A DNA stretch of 64,000 nt from Adiantum capillus-veneris (Eukaryota; Streptophyta; Polypodiopsida; Polypodiales; Pteridaceae): the NCBI GenBank assembly GCA_014529385.2, contig CM043971.1, positions 60,778,709-60,842,708 of the forward strand, read 5' to 3'. The position numbers and the translations under genes were made by a program. Within the stretch, counting starts at the first letter, position 1; each line of letters starts with the position of its first letter. Below are positions 1-10,887 of the stretch, piece after piece. The notes beneath the pieces were generated by a model. It saw only the letters and a program-made list of their open reading frames with translations. It was not told the origin of the DNA and searched no databases.

Positions 1-280
1 ACACATTTCTTGATGTGACTTTCATCCTGTAAACAATATCAACTCAAGAAACATATCGAAACGTGAAGGCTAGAAATAACCACATCACATTGTCCTTACA
101 AACGGTTCGCGACGCCGCTGTGGAGACGACATAGAAACAAACATGATGCCGATGCAATCAAATGTGCAAATGACATAGAAGCTAATGTAATATTAATGTA
201 ATCACATGTGCACACATATATACAAAGCTGAGATGTATGAACATATTGGGGTCCCCAAGTTCTCAATAGCTGACAGTTGT

Positions 281-716
281 CATCATCATGGCTTTACACA
301 GCATGGCATAAGAGACGCTCAGAAAAGCTTTAAAATAGCAATCATCATGGTTCTACATACCATGGCATCAGAGACGTTTAGTTCAAATCAAATAAAACTG
401 TAAAATAGTAATCATCATCATGGCTTTACGTACCATGTCATTAGAGATGCGTACAAAAAACTTTGAGATGGGAATAAACATCATGAATTTACATACCATG
501 ACATCAGAGATGCTTTCTTCAAATAAAAAATGTAAAATAGTAATGGCCATCATGGCTTTACGTACCATGGCAACGTAGACGCTAGTTCTGTGCAAAATCT
601 GCAAAACCTCAAGACAATAAAAACAGTAAAATAGTAATCGCCATCATGGCTTTACATACCATGGCAACATATATAGATGCTAGTTTTGTGAAAAATCTGC
701 AAAACCTCAAGACAAT
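281..716. repeat. Degenerate tandem repeat, units about 65-110 bp
   Basis: At least six units share a core reading roughly CATCATGGCTTTACATACCATGG, followed by a variant of CATCAGAGATGCT and then A-rich DNA ending in TGTAAAATAGTAAT. Unit length varies, and the last two units share an extra AAAATCTGCAAAACCTC block. Open frames across it, on either strand, are by-products of the repetition. I see no element ends around it. Confidence 0.7.
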
Positions 717-2575
717 GAGTAGTCAATAGATAATTGCTTTGTAAAATCACGTGAAATATTTTATGTATCAAGAACCAAAGCCATGATCAATGGAGAAAAT
801 GAAAATACACGTAAGCCTTGTCGTTTTTACGTCAATGATACACATGAAGACGTAAATATGGCATTGGACGTACTTATGCATATCATTAACAAATGTAATT
901 TTGAAATTGATATGATGGTCTGCAGAGGGTGACAAGCGCGACACACCATGACTATGACGTGATCATAAAAAAAAGAAAAAAACGCGTAAAAATTAGTAGC
1001 ATGATTGTCATAAAATGCATGATTAGTGTAACCCTACTATCATTTGACCAAAGTATAGTCATCTTTAGACTAGTAGTCTCATGAGGACTGCTCAGCATTA
1101 AGAAAAAGCTTTTCTAAAAATCTATGTGGATTACTAGGATGCCATAGTCTGCTGGCTAGATTATCGCCAGCTTGAATTCAATACTGCCCTCGGACCCTGG
1201 TTGTAATTGCTTCAGTACAAAACCTCAACGAGGTGATCGTTTCCATCACCATGTACAATTGTTGTTTCGGTGCCCATGAAAGAGCACTAAACATACCCTT
1301 ATACGCATGTAATACATCAGGCTGCAAACGGAAGATGGAGGAAAATGCAAGATATGAAGTTGCAAATGCAAGATGGCTTGTTGAATCCCAAGATGCTGCA
1401 TGTGTCTCAATCGCCACGCGACCTGGTCCCCGCATGCACCAATTCTATCTATCAATGGCCCGGTTGTAGGCGCGCATGTTGTTGTCTGCGCTGTCACGAA
1501 TTAGCACACTCTCGCCACTGCTCATCATTAAAATAGCACCGCAGTTAAAAATCACCCGTATAAAATAACCACCTCTCTCAGGAAGACCAATAAAGCCCTA
1601 CGTTTTATGAGCATGCAGTTTGTAGTACGCAGTAAGTTGTCTAAAGCGACGCCCGGGACTATAGCTAGCAGTTGTGGCGAAGACAACACAATTTGCTGCG
1701 TCAACTACATAAACCAAATGCAATCTATAAATCCATGGCGTAGCCTAGCCTCTCTACTGAAATCTCAACTCTATTGCCATTGTATGCACCTGCTTGCTTC
1801 TCTATCTTCATCGTCTTACACCTCTACCGCTTCAATTGATCCATGCTTGCATGCTTCACCTTGCGTGCTCCAACTCAAGCTGTTTCTCTCTCTCGCTATT
1901 GAAACGTAAACCCTGTTGCAATTGTCTAGGACCCGTCCTTGTATATATTAGCGTAAGATTGCTACTTGTAAGCCACATCAACCTCTGTAGCAGGTCTACC
2001 AAAACCACCAGCTAGCTATTATGAGCATCTAAAAGCAAGGCAGATTGACGTAAAACTGCCACGAGCAGGTCGCCCCATAAAAAACATCACGTTATTTTAA
2101 GCAAAATAAGCAAGCATAACCACAACTAGGTATTACGAGTGTCAAAAAGCAGGGCAGATTGACATAGAACAACTTCGTCAGTTTCATCGACAAAAAATAA
2201 CTTAGAACGAACAAAAAAAAACATGACTTATCTTTGATTTTGTGTTGCGATGATTGCTATGTCGCAAAGTTTCGTCAGAGTCATCGACCCTTTCCTTGGT
2301 CAAAAATCTACCTTGGAAGGATAAAAGCCTTGTGTTTCGCACCACATCACCGGGCATCGAGCCTCGCCTTAGATGTCTTGCACACCGAACCTTTCCTTGG
2401 AAGGATGTCTATGATACCATGTTGAACCGGAGGGAGAGAGAGCATGTAGATGAGAGGAGAGAGAGATGACACCAACATGTACAAGCCCCAAAGTGTGTCT
2501 ACTGATCACACGAGATGCGTTTATATAGAGGGGACCAGGGTGCTATATATAGAGATACTATATATAGCTCAACAC
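717..2575. other. No recognised gene or element
   Basis: This 1.9-kb stretch has only short open frames (up to about 100 codons), no recognisable protein motifs and no obvious terminal repeats. The sequence just left of the first gypsy fragment contains TA-rich near-repeats of TATATATAG (2540-2575). A unique or highly decayed intergenic origin is equally possible. Confidence 0.5.
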
Positions 2576-3180
2576 TGGAGCTATAACACCCAATGTCATC
2601 CATGAAAACACGAATGAACTTACCCAAGTAGGGACCAAACACTCTATTCATCCATCCTTGGAAGGTAGCATATGCATTAACTAGCCCAAAAGGCATTCTT
2701 TTGTAGGCAAAACAACCCCAGGGAGTAATGAAGGTCGTCTTCAATCGATCTTCAATGGCTATGAAGATCTGAAAGTAGCTAGAAAATCCATCCATGATTG
2801 AGTGACGTTCATGACCGGCAACCTGATTGAGGATTTCATCTAGGAAGGGTAGTGGATAATGATTTCTTTTTGTGGCAGCATTCAAAGGTTTGAAATCAAC
2901 ACATATCCTAAATCTTCCGTTCTTCTTGGGCACAATTACAACTGGAGAGACCCATTCAGACTCCTCCACTCGAAAGATGAAATCTGCTTCCAAAAGCTTC
3001 ATCACCTCTTCATGAAGTGCCTTCTCATGAATGACCCCCAACCTCCTAAGCTTTTGAACCTTTGGCTTGGCACCTTCTTTTAGATTGATTCTATGATCGA
3101 CTCCTTCATCTCCTTGCAACTCTGTATATTCAGTGGGGGCGAATAGCTTTGGAAATTCCTTGAACATGTCTTCATACTCC
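2576..3180 (-). pseudogene. Gypsy reverse transcriptase N-terminal half (copy 1)
   Basis: RNA-dependent DNA polymerase of a gypsy element. The frame shows the conserved RT blocks FRICVDFKPLNAATKRNHYP, FITPWGCFAYKRMPFGL and the catalytic box VFMDDIG, in the right order. It is only about 200 residues long, so the thumb, RNase H and integrase are lost. Upstream it connects to the protease frame, but in the -1 phase, at a six-A run (plus-strand T run at 3181-3186). The residues after FMDD diverge immediately, which marks the truncation point. Not functional alone. Confidence 0.9.
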
Positions 3181-3186
3181 TTTTTT

Positions 3187-3928
3187 CCTTTTCTGTCAAG
3201 TCCTCTCCTAGCATGCTCCTTACATTAACTTTGGCAGGCTCTACAATTGCTTTTGGACTATCCTTCTTCTCCTTGACATTCACATCATGCATCGATGCTT
3301 CCTTTTCAACACTTATCCCAAAAAGATCAGGACATAATTGCATCAATCCTTCCTCTACACTTTCTTCTGATGTCGTAGATGACACATCACTATCGTATGA
3401 CATAGTTTCTGTCGAATCTGTATCTTGCATCTCCAATAGGGGCTGTGTACGGCTCTCGTGTGTCTTCATGTTGTAGACAATGGTCCTTCCTTTCTCTTTG
3501 TCGAGGATGGTGATCAAGCCTGTGCCCCAATCCTGCTTAGCACCAAGGGTTATAAGCCATGGCCTCCCTAAAATGATCGGATAAGCATTCTCACCCGCTT
3601 GCATCACGTAGCAATCAACCAAGCACTCAATCCCCAAGACTTTTATCCTCACATCTTTAGCTATTTCAAGACACCTTGACTTTTTGTGGTTGGCCATCCT
3701 CATACGGATCGAAGCATTCATTGACATCTTAACGCCTGCTTCCTTCATGATAGCCTCAGTCATGACACACACCTGGGCACCACCATCCACATATGCTTGG
3801 ACTTCCGTCTTCTTTCCCAGCACAGCTTCAAGTAATGGCACCATATCCACTGGGTGACCAACTCTCAAGCCATGCTTTGATGCTTTTCCTTCTTGGAAGG
3901 AAGCCGTGTACTCACACACTTGGTCCAC
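3187..3928 (-). pseudogene. Gypsy aspartic protease domain (copy 1)
   Basis: Retropepsin-like protease that would process the Gag-Pol polyprotein. The active-site region reads YVDGGAQVCVMTEA and the second conserved block reads IILGRPWL, followed by a charged linker rich in E, S and D. The catalytic triplet is DGG rather than DTG or DSG. The same triplet occurs in copy 2 and in E2, so it is a family trait and not a local mutation. The frame then runs on out of phase with RT. Confidence 0.88.
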
Positions 3929-3939
3929 TGCCTCCTCAA

Positions 3940-5035
3940 TTTAGCGTTCAAAGCCACCACAACTGACGAAAAGATATATTTGCCTTTTGATTTCGTATGT
4001 CGTCGACAATATCATAGTCTTCAACACCTTGGCCAAGGAGGTAGTCCTTTGGACCAATTTTCCTTCTTCGCCGCCTCTTGCTACTTTCTGGTTTGTCTTC
4101 TACCTTAGCCTTTCCTTTCCTTGCTCTTGTTTCCCTCTCCTTTTCTGTCTCTTTCTCCCTATCATGCCTAGCTCTCTTATTGGCCAAAACATCCACATCT
4201 TGATTCTCAAGGGTAATGATGTTAATAGCTCTACCTTATCCACTTCTAGGAAACGGTTGTGGTGGTTGTTGCGGTGGTGGCACTTCTAGTGCTTGCTCTT
4301 GATGATTTTCTTCTATTCTCCCTTGACCACGTCCATATAAGGGGTATATCCCTCCTCTCTCTCGTGGTGGTTCAGGACAATCAGGGGAATAGTGACCCTC
4401 TTCATCACAATTGTAGTATCTACCTTGTAGCCTTTGTCCCCTACCTCTCCCGGCTGGCCACTCTTCTCTTTGGTTCCTATTAATTATGTTAATTCTTAAT
4501 TCTTGAACTGACCGGCAAGATCATGCAAAACGCAAGCCGTAACGGGATCTGGAACTTGAACCACTCACTCCACTCTATCATCCGTTGCTAGAGGGACCGT
4601 TGGTTGCACCACAACTGGCTCAGTGTATGTCATGCCTTGCTCCCCATAAATTGATGCACTTTAAAGAAATCCCTTGGAGGTACTTGGGATGCCGCCTCTA
4701 GTTGAACCCAAAGTCCTTTCAAGTGTTTCAAAAACTCTTTAAAGTTAGCATGAACATCTTGCTGCTGCAAACCTCTCAATTTTGTCGTCGCTTTTGTTGC
4801 GGTTAGTTTCTTCCCAAACTTGTCAAAAATTGCCAACTTCACCTACTCCCATGTTTGCTTTTTGTCTTCCTCTAAACCTTCAAACCACTCCCGAGCTTCT
4901 CCTTTGAGTGCCAGAGGAAATACATGAAGCTTTGCTTCGTCATTCACAATGTGCATACCTAACGTATGGCACTCGAAATCCGCAATCCAGTCCTTCACAT
5001 CCTCCTTCCCTGTGAATAGTTTGTACATTTATCAA
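3940..5035 (-). pseudogene. Gypsy gag remnant (copy 1), knuckle damaged
   Basis: Capsid/nucleocapsid region in several frames. The N-terminal gag signature is visible as KDWIADFECHTLGMHI and the central part as MKLAIFDKFGKKLTATKATT. The C-terminal part is basic (KRRRRRKIGPKDYLLGQG). The zinc knuckle near 4370-4425 reads YYNCDEEGHYSPDC; the intact form in copy 2 is CDNCDEEGHYALDC. Copy 1 has therefore lost the first zinc-binding cysteine (TGC to TAC on the coding strand). Stops and an internal deletion separate the parts. Confidence 0.85.
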
Positions 5036-5932
5036 AAGTTTGTACATTTATCCAATCCAACTTGGATTGTAATTTAATCTAGTAAAAAGTGTCAATACTC
5101 AACAATGGTTATAGATCTCTTTTGATATACATCTGTCCGATCATATTTGCAAATATTTATTAATCATTAATACTGAGAACAGACAACGACATATCTCACA
5201 TGTTTATCCAAAACCTGAGGTGTTTTTTTGTGCTACCGATAGGATTATATGAAAGCAAACCAGTATATTACAAATGCATCCTATTTTTAAATGCTTCTAC
5301 ATATAAGTTCAACCAATCCTGTATATGTAATGCTTCAAAACATACCATAAATTGTCATATATTTCCTTGGATAAAAAACCAGCATTTATACGATTTCCAA
5401 CATGAAAAAGCAGGTACTAAACATCGCATCTCATTTTTTGATGTGACTACCAACAGATTTGTCATATTTCTTCATGTAAACAAATCAGATACTTTCATCT
5501 CATGCTTATCCCAAAGCAGAGGGTAATTTCATCTCATCCATATAAAAATCTATTTTTTGTTATACAACAAATTGTCATATTGAAAATGCTTCAACAAAAT
5601 CGTAAGCTATTCCTTATGTCACTATAAGGACAACTACTCTTATTGCCAACCAAGTGATGAAGTTGAGATATACACAAGAAGCAATAAAACCATCTTTTAT
5701 ACACTCTTGATGTATCAATAAGTAAATAATGGATCCAAAAATCTCAGTAGGTACAGAGGCCTACCTGATGGTTTGAAGTGGCCCCCATATGTGTGGAATA
5801 TCCCAAGAGGATCTATCAGATATATCGTATGTAGTTGTAACCAAAGGTAATATATCAAGGAAAATTGGTCTCCTTTGCTTGCCAGGTCAGATGATCAGTG
5901 AATTAAATAACGATGGGGAACTCCATGCAAGC
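5036..5932. other. Spacer between the two gypsy copies, nothing recognised
   Basis: AT-rich, with only short open frames. Right at the copy 1 edge the string AGTTTGTACATTTATC occurs twice in a row (about 5020-5052), a small duplication at the breakpoint. No LTR, primer site or target duplication was found that would explain the two flanking fragments as one insertion. Confidence 0.5.
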
Positions 5933-5957
5933 GTGTGTGTGTGTGTGTGTGTGTGTG
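5933..5957. repeat. (GT)n microsatellite at the copy 2 breakpoint
   Basis: About 12 GT units followed by GCATGCACGTGCACGCATG, a near-palindrome. It directly adjoins the point where gypsy copy 2 begins inside its RT coding sequence (about 5970), so the breakpoint and the microsatellite coincide. Confidence 0.9.
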
Positions 5958-5969
5958 CATGCACGTGCA

Positions 5970-6881
5970 CGCATGCCTTCTCATGAATGACCCCCAACCT
6001 ACTAAGCTTTTGAACCTTTGGCTTGGCACCTTCTTTTAAATTGATTCTATGCTCGACTCCTTTATCTTCTTGCAAATCTATATATTCAGTGGCAAATAGC
6101 TTTGGAAATTCCTTGAACACGTCTTCATACTCCTTTTTTCTTTTTATGTCAAGTCCTCTCCTAGCATGCTCCTTAGATTCACTTTGGCAGGCTCTACAAT
6201 TGCTTTTGGACTATCCTTCTTCTCCTTGACATTCACATCATGCATCGATGCTTCCTTTTCAACACTTATCCCAAAAAGATCAGGACATAACTGCATCAAT
6301 CCTTCCTCTACACTTTCTTCTGATTTCGTAGACGATGCATCACTATCATATGACATAGTTTCTGTCGAATCTGTATCTTGCATCTCCAATAGGGGCTGTG
6401 TACGACTCTCGTGTGTCTTCATGTTGTATACAATGGTCCTTCCTTTATCTTTGTTGGGGATGGTGATCAAGCCCGTGCCCCAATCTTGCTTAGCACCAAG
6501 GGTTATAAGCCATGGCCTCCCTAAAATGATCGGATAAGCATTCTCACCCGCTTGCATCACGTAGCAATCAACCAAGCACTCAATCCCCAAGACTTTTATC
6601 TTCACATCTTCAGCTATTGCAAGACACCTCGCCTTTTTGTGGTTGGCCATCCTCATACGGATCGAAGCATTCACTGACATCTTAACGCCTGCTTCCTTCA
6701 TGATAGCCTCAGTCATGACACACACCTGGGCACCACCATCCACATATGCTTGAACTTCCGTCTTCTTTCCTATCATAGCTTCAACTAATGGCACAATATC
6801 CACTGGGTGACCAACCCTCAAGCCATGCTTTGATGATTTTCCTCCTTGGAAGGAAGCCGTGTACTCACACACTTGGTCCAC
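5970..6881 (-). pseudogene. Gypsy protease and start of RT (copy 2)
   Basis: The protease frame (6144-6881) shows YVDGGAQVCVMTEAIMKEAG and IILGRPWLITLG, both as in copy 1. It ends at an in-frame TAA just before the six-A run (plus strand 6134-6139). The following RT-proximal frame (5970-6133) reads MFKEFPKLFATEY and RINLKEGAKPKVQKL, the linker that precedes RT, and is cut off after LGVIHEKA. The rest of pol is absent. Confidence 0.87.
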
Positions 6882-6900
6882 TGCCTCCTTAATTTAGCGT

Positions 6901-8098
6901 TCAAAGCCACCACAACTGACCAAAAGATATATTTGCCTTTTGATTTTTTACGTCGTCGACAATATCATAGTCTTCCACACCTTGGCCAAGGAGGTAGTCC
7001 TTTGGACCAATTTTCCTTCTTTGCCGCCTCTTGCTACCTTCCGGTTTGTCTTCTACCTTAGCCTTTCCTTTACTTGCTCTTGTTTCCCTCTCTTCTTCTG
7101 TCTCTTTCTCCCTATCATGCCTAGCTCTCTTATTGGCCAAAACATCCACATTTTGTTTCTCAAGGGTAATGATGTTAATAGCTCTACCTTGTCCACTTCC
7201 AGGCAACGGTTGTGGTGGTTGTTGCGACGGTGGTGCTTCTAGTTCTCGCTCTTGATGATTTTTCTTCTATTCTCCCTCGACCACGTCCATATAAGGGGTA
7301 TATCCCTCCTCTCTATCATGGTGGTTCAGGACAATCAAGGGCGTAGTGACCCTCTTCATCACAATTGTCGCATCTACCTTGTAGCCTTTGTCCCCTACCT
7401 CTCCTGGCTGGCCGCTCTTCTCTTTGGTTCCTTTTCATTATGTTAATTCTTAATTCTTGCAATTGACTGGCAAGATCATGCAAAACCCGAGCCATAACGG
7501 GATCTGGACCTTGAACCACTCGCTCCACTCTATCATCCGTTGCTAGAGGGACCATTGGTTGCACCACAACTGGCTCAGTGTAGGTCATGCCTTGCTCCCA
7601 CCTTCTCTTGATCTTCTTGCTCTTGGCCTCAACAATTTCCATAGCTCTCTCAAATGTAGCAGGCTCATCTTGATCAACCTTCTCCCTTACACTTGGATGG
7701 AGACAATCCATAAATTGATGCACTTTAAAGAAATCCCCTGGAGGTACTTGGGATGCCGCCTCTAATTGAACCCAAAGTCCTTTGAAGTGTTGCAAAAACT
7801 CTTTAAAGTTAGCATGAACATCTTGCTGAAAACCTCTCAATTTTGTGGTCGCTTCTGTTGCGGTTAGTTTCTTCCCAAACTTGTCAAAAATTGCCAACTT
7901 CACCTGCTCCCATGTTTGCTTTTTGTCTTCCTCTAAACCTTAAAACTACTCCCAAGCTTCTCCTTTGAGTGTTAGAGGAAATACATGAAACTTTTCTTCG
8001 TCATTTAGAATGTGCATACCTAGCGTATGCCACTCGAAATCCGCAATCCAGTCCTTCACATCCTCCTTCCATGTGAACACTGGCCGACTATAAGCCAT
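6901..8098 (-). pseudogene. Gypsy gag (copy 2), with intact CCHC knuckle
   Basis: Structural Gag protein. The probable start is the ATG at 8098-8096, giving MAYSRPVFTWKEDVKDW. The retrotransposon gag domain follows (WIADFEWHTLGMHI, then MKLAIFDKFGKKLTATEATT), then an arginine-rich stretch and a complete CX2CX4HX4C knuckle, CDNCDEEGHYALDC (about 7330-7375). A basic tail (KRRQRRKIGPKDYLLGQG) leads to the protease. Two stops near 7940 and frame changes near 7210-7310 break it, so no full Gag can be made. Confidence 0.87.
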
Positions 8099-8243
8099 CT
8101 CTTCGGAGTTGCTTCTCTCTTGCGTGAGTAACTCCACAAAAGTTGAAGTCTTGCACCTCAACCGAACCACCACTTTTCTTCAATGAAGATCGAACTTCAC
8201 AGCAAAACCGCTTCACCTGGGTGCACAACCGGAAAACTTCCGC

Positions 8244-8263
8244 TCCCCAGCGGGATCACCAAA
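8244..8263 (-). other. Primer-binding-site-like sequence of copy 2
   Basis: On the minus strand the sequence just inside the putative LTR reads TTGGTGATCCCGCTGGGGAG. It sits where a tRNA primer site is expected, between LTR and gag leader, and parallels the layout in E2 (TTTGGTGCCCCCACTGAGG next to its LTR). I cannot assign the tRNA. Confidence 0.5.
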
Positions 8264-8266
8264 GGA

Positions 8267-9210
8267 TGATGGAGCAAAAGATGTCGTGCGCACACTCACA
8301 CACCCAAAAAACTCAACACAATACAAGGAATTTACTTAAATTTCTCACTCCACTCACCACCACTCAAAATATCCCTAAAAATTATATCCACAAGCTCAAT
8401 TCAAACTCCAAACGCCTCGACCTACAAGCCCTTGCCTGCCCGAAGACAATACAAGGTGAGTCGAGGTGATCAACATTGGAAATCACGCTTGATGGTGACC
8501 AAAATATACAAGAAAAAACAATAAAAACCCAAAAACTCCAGCCACAAAAGTCCACTCTCAAACCATTGCAAAGCCTTCACCAAACTCCACTCTGTTGGAC
8601 TCTTTGGAGTAGCGCCAACCCTAATGGCACCGATACAGGGTCACATAGTCTTGCAGAAAGCCGCACCTTCTTCCCTCAATTACTTGCACACACACATCCA
8701 TGGAAACCTTAGAGCTTCCATAGACTATCCCAAGTGAAAAATTGAAGAGAGAAATCTCTCATTCACTCCTCCACACACTCAGAAATAGGACGCGAACGTG
8801 ACGGGACTACACTAGACCACCTGTAGGAACCCTTCTTCCTTCCCCACACAGGGAGGTTAAAGTGCCAAAACTTGGCTTCCAAAATGATCCTTCATCCCAA
8901 GCACTCACGGAAGCGTCACTGATGTGGCACTTTGATGCCTTTTCACACCTTTTTTGACCTTTCTTGGCCCAGTTTTGGCCAGTTTTGACCCCTGGTGGGC
9001 ATTTTTCGCGGGAAAAACCCTAAACAGACTCCAAAATTCACCAAATTTTGTACGCTTGATCCTCAATACCCAAATCACTTTTCCACATCCCCACCTTCTA
9101 TTTTTGACTAGTTCTAGGGCGGTGCATGCATCACCGCAAATCAAGCACCGTAAATAGACAGTTAAACTACATGTTTCAAACTTCTCGAGCGGGATGAGAG
9201 TACCCATACT
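8267..9210 (-). repeat. Putative 5' LTR of gypsy copy 2 (outer end uncertain)
   Basis: On the plus strand this begins TGATGGAGC, parallel to the E2 LTR edge TGACGGGAGC next to its primer site. On the element strand it therefore ends ...CATCA, a normal LTR terminus. No partner LTR is present, so the far end is a guess placed where CT-rich, LTR-like sequence fades. The open frames inside it have no recognisable motifs. Confidence 0.4.
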
Positions 9211-9654
9211 TGTCACTTGGATTATTTAAATTCTAGAGAGCTCAAACACATTATCTAGAACCAAATTAAGCCACCTAAAACCATATCCAAGGCCCCGATA
9301 CCCTATACGGGCATGTACATGTGTTCGACTGCTAGCACGCGAACCTGACTATTCACAATGTGTACACATTGCATCTTTTTTTGAACTTGAAACCACGTTG
9401 CAAAGCTCCTAAATGCATGTATTTACATATTTTTGTACATATGACCATGCATATAAGTGCTACTTTGTACACGTGAAAAGCGGTCTATCAGCGTTTGTGA
9501 GCCTTAATTGTAGATTTGAGTGCTTAATCACTGTATTTAGTCATTTGTACCATAGGAGAGTGTTCTTAGACCAAAGGATGACATTTTTGGCATGTTGTAT
9601 TGCAGTTTTCAGGACCTTTTTCATGATGGATCGTGATTATGGTAGTTGAGAAAC
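9211..9654. other. No recognised gene
   Basis: Short AT-rich spacer between the copy 2 LTR remnant and the palindromic satellite. The longest open frame (9413-9649, plus) encodes a cysteine- and aromatic-rich string with no recognisable motif. Confidence 0.5.
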
Positions 9655-10800
9655 CTAGTTATGCTAGTTAGCATACTATGATATATAGCTAGCATACATT
9701 GTCATGGTGGTAAGCATACTGTGTATGCTAGTTAGCACAGCTAGTTATCCTAGCCAGCATCTTGTGAATACTAGTTGGCATTTTTTGTATGCTAGCTAGC
9801 ATACTGTATATGCTAATAAGCATACCTTCTATGCTAGTTAACAAACTATGCATGCTAACTAGCATAGAGAGTTTCCCAATTAGAAACAAAATATGCTAAT
9901 CAGCATAGTAAATATGGTAATTAGTGCACAGTGTGCTAGTTAGCAAACAAGGTATGATAATTAGCATATTTGATATGCTGATTAGCATACTTGTTATGCT
10001 AATTATAACATTGTGTATGATGGCTAGCATGCAAGTATGCTAATCAGAAAAAGGGTATGCTAATTAGCATGCATAAGCATACATTTTTTCTAATTATCAC
10101 ACTTGCATGCTAGCCATCATACACAATGTTCTAATTAGCATACCTTTTATGTTAATTATAACATTGTGTATGATGGCTATCATGCAAGTATGATAACAAT
10201 AAAACAAGATATGATGATTAGCATAATCACTATGCTAGCAAGCATTTGGTGCATGCTAATAAGCATACAAGGTTTAGTTAGCATACCTTCTTTGCTAGCA
10301 AGCATAATGTGTATGCTTGTTAGCATACATTCTAAGCTAGCTAGAATAATATGTATGCTAGTTAGTATACCTCTTTGGTAGTTATCATAATGTGTATTTT
10401 AGTAAGCATGCACTATATGCTAAACAACAAAGATGGTATGCTAATTAGCAGAGACGTTACGTTAATTAGCATAACTTGTCTTCTAGTTAGCATACCATCT
10501 ATGCAAGCATACATGATATGCTAATTAGCATCCAAATGTGTATGCTAATTATCATACCATGTATGATAATTTGCACACCATCAATAATAAGCATACCATT
10601 AGCATACACACAATTTTGCCTATTAACATTTTATGTATGCTAATTAGCATACATTCTCTGCTAGTTAGCATACACACTATATTCACTCTTCCTTGTTAGT
10701 GTTAGCATATTTTGTATGATAGTTAGCATATTGATCTGGTGGTTAGAACACTTTGTATACTACTTAGCATAGTTAGCATAGGCAATATGAATCTGTACAG
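9655..10800. repeat. Palindromic satellite block 1 (TATGCTAATTAGCATA family)
   Basis: About 1.15 kb of closely spaced variants of the perfect 18-bp palindrome GTATGCTAATTAGCATAC, mostly 20-35 bp apart, with spacers of low complexity. Many copies are half-sites or carry one change (TAGTTAGC, TAATCAGC). Because the unit is self-complementary, the array reads alike on both strands, and the open frames in it (runs of short hydrophobic residues) are by-products. The same family forms blocks 2 and 3 near 40 and 57 kb. Confidence 0.9.
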
Positions 10801-10887
10801 AATATAAATGCCTACCATACATGGAATGCTACTTGTCACACTATGCATACAAGCGATCATAATGGTATCGATGAAATTAACGGGTGA

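Larger units (their letters stand above)
2576..5035 (-). mobile_element. Truncated Ty3/gypsy element, copy 1 (gag-pro-RT)
   Basis: Reading leftward on the minus strand, the order is gag, CCHC knuckle, aspartic protease, then the first half of reverse transcriptase. This is the standard gypsy gag-pol order. The copy stops just after the catalytic FMDD box of RT (about 2590) and in the N-terminal part of gag (about 5030), so both LTRs, RNase H and integrase are missing. It is a close relative of copy 2 (5970-9210). Its protease and RT also resemble those of E2 (26-31 kb), which places the family near the Tat lineage. A segment of about 115 bp of gag present in copy 2 (about 7596-7709) is deleted here at about 4645. 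Confidence 0.9.
5970..9210 (-). mobile_element. Truncated Ty3/gypsy element, copy 2 (5' half with LTR remnant)
   Basis: Same family and orientation as copy 1, but preserving the opposite end. Reading leftward: a probable 5' LTR (from 8267 to an unresolved right end), a primer-site-like sequence (about 8244-8263), a leader of about 150 nt, gag, protease, and only the first residues of RT before it ends at a GT microsatellite. The coding parts are nearly identical to copy 1 over their shared region, including the same frame offset before RT. The right boundary of the LTR is an estimate, because no second copy exists here to define it. Confidence 0.75.

Noticed and set aside
9655-10800. Regularly spaced palindromic repeats resembling a CRISPR array
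   Set aside because: Spacing is irregular, the spacers are themselves low-complexity relatives of the repeat, there are no cas genes, and the context is a plant nuclear genome.
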